From: JAIBBD01 sp041390685
GTDB lineage: Bacteria; Chloroflexota; Dehalococcoidia; UBA2979
Length of the DNA: 64,000 bases
Assembly (NCBI GenBank): GCA_041390685.1
Contig: JAWKPL010000001.1
Location: 1,860,001-1,924,000 of the forward strand
Direction: 5' to 3'
Made by a program: the position numbers and the translations under genes. Below are positions 62,273 through 64,000 of this stretch, piece by piece. Under the pieces are notes generated by a model. The model did no database searches, was not told where the DNA came from, and was given only the letters and a program-made list of their open reading frames with translations. How positions within the stretch are numbered: position 1 is the first letter of the stretch; each line of letters begins with the position of its first letter.

Positions 62273-62689
62273 CTAGAGGCGGGGCACGTCCTCGTCGCCC
62301 TCGGGGTCGTTGCCGGCGAGGCCGCCAAGGTGGCGGCGCAGCTCGCGCTCGATCTCACCGAGCTGGTCTTCGGTGACGCCCATCGCGTTCATCGTGTTGC
62401 GGATGAGGTTCTGCACCTCCTCGAGGTCGCCGCGCATGAGCGCCTCAGCCACCTCGAGCTGCGTCTCGACGGCGCGGAAGCCCTCGCGGCGCTGGGTGAT
62501 GGCGTCCATGTCGAGGATCGTCGACATGAGGCGGGTGAACAGCGTGGTCGTGCGCGCGATGCGGACGCGGTCATCGGGGTCGTCGGGGAACTGGCCGGTG
62601 ACGGCGACCTCGAGTCCGGTGCGGGTGTCGTGCGCCACGTACTGCTCGCGCCGGGGCTGGGTGACGTCGTCGGGCGTGGGATCGGACAT
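62273..62689 (-). CDS. Uncharacterised helical protein
   Basis: A 138-residue protein with an acidic N-terminus, a short beta unit (RTGLEVAVTGQFP), and three helices: RVRIARTTTLFTRLMSTILDMDAITQ, FRAVETQLEVAEALMRGDLEEVQNLIRNTMNAMG and DQLGEIERELRRHL. I do not recognise it. GAGGAGG ends 6 nt before ATG, and a TACGAT box lies further upstream. It has no partner gene. Confidence 0.65.
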   Translation of the reverse strand: MSDPTPDDVTQPRREQYVAHDTRTGLEVAVTGQFPDDPDDRVRIARTTTLFTRLMSTILDMDAITQRREGFRAVETQLEVAEALMRGDLEEVQNLIRNTMNAMGVTEDQLGEIERELRRHLGGLAGNDPEGDEDVPRL

Positions 62690-62743
62690 GGCGGCGAGCC
62701 TCCTCGCAGGGCTGAGGCCATCGTAGCGCGGAGCGGGAATACA

Positions 62744-62770
62744 AGGAGGCTCCCACGTGGGGAGCCTCCT
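62744..62770. terminator. Perfect hairpin after the collagen-like gene
   Basis: AGGAGGCTCCC (62744-62754) pairs perfectly with GGGAGCCTCCT (62760-62770), with loop ACGTG. It lies 31 bp after the stop of the collagen-like gene on the minus strand. The stem is almost the same as that of the hairpin at 63971-64000. Confidence 0.65.
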
Positions 62771-62800
62771 CGATGGGTGCGCCGCCGGGTCGGGCGCGTG

Positions 62801-63700
62801 CTAGTTGAGCGTGACCGACCACATCACATCCGGGTCATCGGATGCGCTGCCCGTTTCTGTTGCACGCAGGGACACTGTCTGTCCGGCCGACACAGCCGCG
62901 GTGTTGGAGGTGTCCGAGCACGATGCCTCCATGTCATCCGCAGTGTTCGAGTTCATGACGATGTCGCAGGTGATCGACGTCGCTGACCCGTTGACCATGA
63001 CGGTGAACACGAAGCCTTCACCCGTGTCGCCGACGTCAAACGTCCCCTGGATTCGCCTGACGTGGAGGTTTCCGATGGTGCCGGAGCGCGGCATGACGCC
63101 AGCCACGTTCGCCTCGGTCGAGGATTCGTTGTCGTCCCAAACAGCGAGGTACGTCAGGCCGTCGTTGGCCGTTCCGCCACTGCCGTTGTCCGTGTCACCT
63201 GACCCTCCGAGGACGACCGATCCGCCCGAACCGGCGGGACCGGTTGCACCGATCGGGCCAGTGGCGCCGGTCGCGCCGTCGGGGCCGCTCGGGCCTGTGG
63301 GGCCAGACGCGCCGTCGGGGCCCGTGGCTCCGGTGGCGCCGTTCGGGCCAGTGGGGCCGGCAGCACCGGATGCCCCGGATCCCGCGGGGCCAGTCGCTCC
63401 CTGGGGGCCGGTGGCGCCCGTCGCTCCTGCGGGGCCGCTGGGGCCAGTCGCACCGCCGCCCCCTCCACCGCCGAGGTCGATGGGCGTCTCGTAGTAGGTG
63501 CAGTCAGTGGAGGGGTAGCCCATCACGACGCGGATGGTTCCGGTCCACTTGTTGATGCATGCCTGAGTGGTCGTGGTCGTGGACGGCGCAGCCGTGGCGA
63601 ACTGACCGCCACCAACGACCGCTACCCCAATCAGTGCGGCGACCCCAGCGATCGCCAAGCCTGGTTTCTCTTTCAGTCTCTGCAGTTTCGTTCCGAGCAC
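62801..63700 (-). CDS. Secreted collagen-like repeat protein
   Basis: A 299-residue protein: signal/anchor helix GLAIAGVAALIGVAVVGGGQF, a short Cys-bearing spacer (QACINKWTG, YPSTDCTYY), then about 24 Gly-X-Y triplets (residues ~83-160, mostly GAT/GPx, e.g. GATGPQGATGPAG) with one interruption (GPAGSGASG), then a 130-residue beta-rich C-terminal domain with Cys pair (SITCDIVMN, EASCSDTSN). The start is GTG 63700, with AAGGAGG 7 nt upstream; ATG 63718 is only 0-3 nt from it. It is likely a surface fibre or adhesin. Confidence 0.85.
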   Translation of the reverse strand: MLGTKLQRLKEKPGLAIAGVAALIGVAVVGGGQFATAAPSTTTTTQACINKWTGTIRVVMGYPSTDCTYYETPIDLGGGGGGGATGPSGPAGATGATGPQGATGPAGSGASGAAGPTGPNGATGATGPDGASGPTGPSGPDGATGATGPIGATGPAGSGGSVVLGGSGDTDNGSGGTANDGLTYLAVWDDNESSTEANVAGVMPRSGTIGNLHVRRIQGTFDVGDTGEGFVFTVMVNGSATSITCDIVMNSNTADDMEASCSDTSNTAAVSAGQTVSLRATETGSASDDPDVMWSVTLN

Positions 63701-63741
63701 AGGTGCGCCTCCTTGCATGCTCAGTCTTCGTATCGAACGGT

Positions 63742-63749
63742 ATTTTATA
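63742..63749 (-). promoter_or_regulatory. -10-like box of the collagen-like gene
   Basis: TATAAAAT on the minus strand, 42 bp upstream of GTG 63700, in an AT-rich island. No convincing -35 element is seen at the usual distance. Confidence 0.4.
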
Positions 63750-63791
63750 GGTAATGGTATCCGCAATGTTACTAACGATGATGGCGCATCA

Positions 63792-63841
63792 TAGTCGTTA
63801 GTCATGTAAATCCAATAGTGGATTTACATGACTAACGACTA
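63792..63841. repeat. Perfect 23-bp inverted repeat, AT-rich
   Basis: Left arm 63792-63814 and right arm 63819-63841 are exact complements with loop ATAG. The arms contain CGTTAGTCATGTAAATCCA and its complement. GC is about 39%, in a genome near 70%. An extra ACTAACG at 63771 gives an overlapping imperfect dyad. Function unknown: operator, attenuator, or end of a mobile element. Confidence 0.8.
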
Positions 63842-63970
63842 CATAGTAAAGCACTCGTAACCGTGATATTAACCGCGTTCGGGGGGCGCTGCGTTCTGAC
63901 TGGCCGGGTGGGGAGTGGCAGGCGAGCCCTCGGAGGGAGGGTTGTCCGGGCGACGATGTCCGCGGTACAC
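63842..63970. other. Intergenic stretch without recognised features
   Basis: Bases 63842-63900 are AT-rich (GTAACCGTGATATTAACC) and then GC-rich. I see no gene, tRNA or clear promoter. Together with 63701-63841 it forms the only spacer of about 300 bp in the window. Confidence 0.5.
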
Positions 63971-64000
63971 GAGGAGGCTCCCCGTTCGGGGAGCCTCCTC
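63971..64000. terminator. Perfect 13-bp hairpin at the right edge
   Basis: GAGGAGGCTCCCC, GTTC, GGGGAGCCTCCTC: a perfect 13-bp stem with a 4-nt loop running to the last base. It probably ends the transcript of a minus-strand gene beyond the window. Confidence 0.6.

Noticed and set aside
62805..63494. Plus-strand Pro/Ala/Val-rich frame opposite the collagen-like gene
   Set aside because: It is the complement of Gly-X-Y codons; the minus-strand frame has a signal peptide, a good Shine-Dalgarno and Gly at every third residue.
63792..63841. The long AT-rich inverted repeat as an integron attC or Xer dif site
   Set aside because: It lacks the conserved attC core and the dif arm/spacer pattern, and no integrase gene is nearby.

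Overview
This is a GC-rich (about 70% G+C) bacterial chromosome segment, densely packed with almost no spacer DNA. I infer a Chloroflexota bacterium of the Dehalococcoidia type, possibly Tepidiforma- or SAR202-like, but the window contains no rRNA or other marker that proves this. The clues are the composition, the many CaiB/BaiF CoA-transferase, acyl-CoA dehydrogenase and LLM flavoprotein genes, FmdB zinc ribbons, lipoproteins with Thr/Ala linkers, and a full mreBCD-PBP2-rodA set that implies a peptidoglycan-walled rod. I saw no rRNA, tRNA, CRISPR array or intact insertion sequence.

Region 1 (1-16.4 kb) is mostly accessory metabolism and envelope genes: a truncated membrane protein, a NodB-type deacetylase, a VOC protein, a metzincin protease, a FabL-like SDR, OsmC, two alpha/beta hydrolases, an acyl-CoA dehydrogenase, an LLM oxidoreductase, an uncharacterised secreted protein with a decayed neighbouring paralogue, tandem hot-dog thioesterases, a second acyl-CoA dehydrogenase and an MFS exporter. 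Region 2 (16.5-26.6 kb) holds three CaiB/BaiF CoA-transferases, two MFS transporters, a PAS-GAF histidine kinase and a Gfo/Idh/MocA oxidoreductase. It looks like organic-acid or CoA-thioester catabolism of unknown substrate.

Region 3 (26.6-46.5 kb) is core: mreB, mreC, mreD, PBP2 and rodA (minus strand), a ferritin-VIT protein, ligA, the hisH-hisA-hisF-hisI-HAD operon, a YqhQ-like DUF1385 protein, rplU-rpmA-rpmE, DedA, ftsH, rnhB-yraN and two FmdB genes. Region 4 (46.5-64 kb) has a KefB-type antiporter, glycyl-tRNA synthetase, a phosphoesterase, a double ABC-2 exporter operon, a 7Fe ferredoxin, a lipoprotein, a PIN toxin with an unusual antitoxin-like partner, a low-GC DUF3644 gene, uvrA and a collagen-like secreted protein beside a long AT-rich inverted repeat.

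Genome-style signals recur. Perfect GC hairpins without U-tracts stand at gene ends. TANNNT boxes lie 6-8 nt before start codons that lack a Shine-Dalgarno sequence, which suggests leaderless transcripts. GTGA/ATGA overlaps link operon genes. The palindrome CCTCGAGG is far commoner than base composition predicts. The best candidates for new biology are the PIN/thioredoxin-like antitoxin pair, the leaderless-promoter pattern, the DUF3644 insertion, and the collagen-like locus with its AT-rich dyad.
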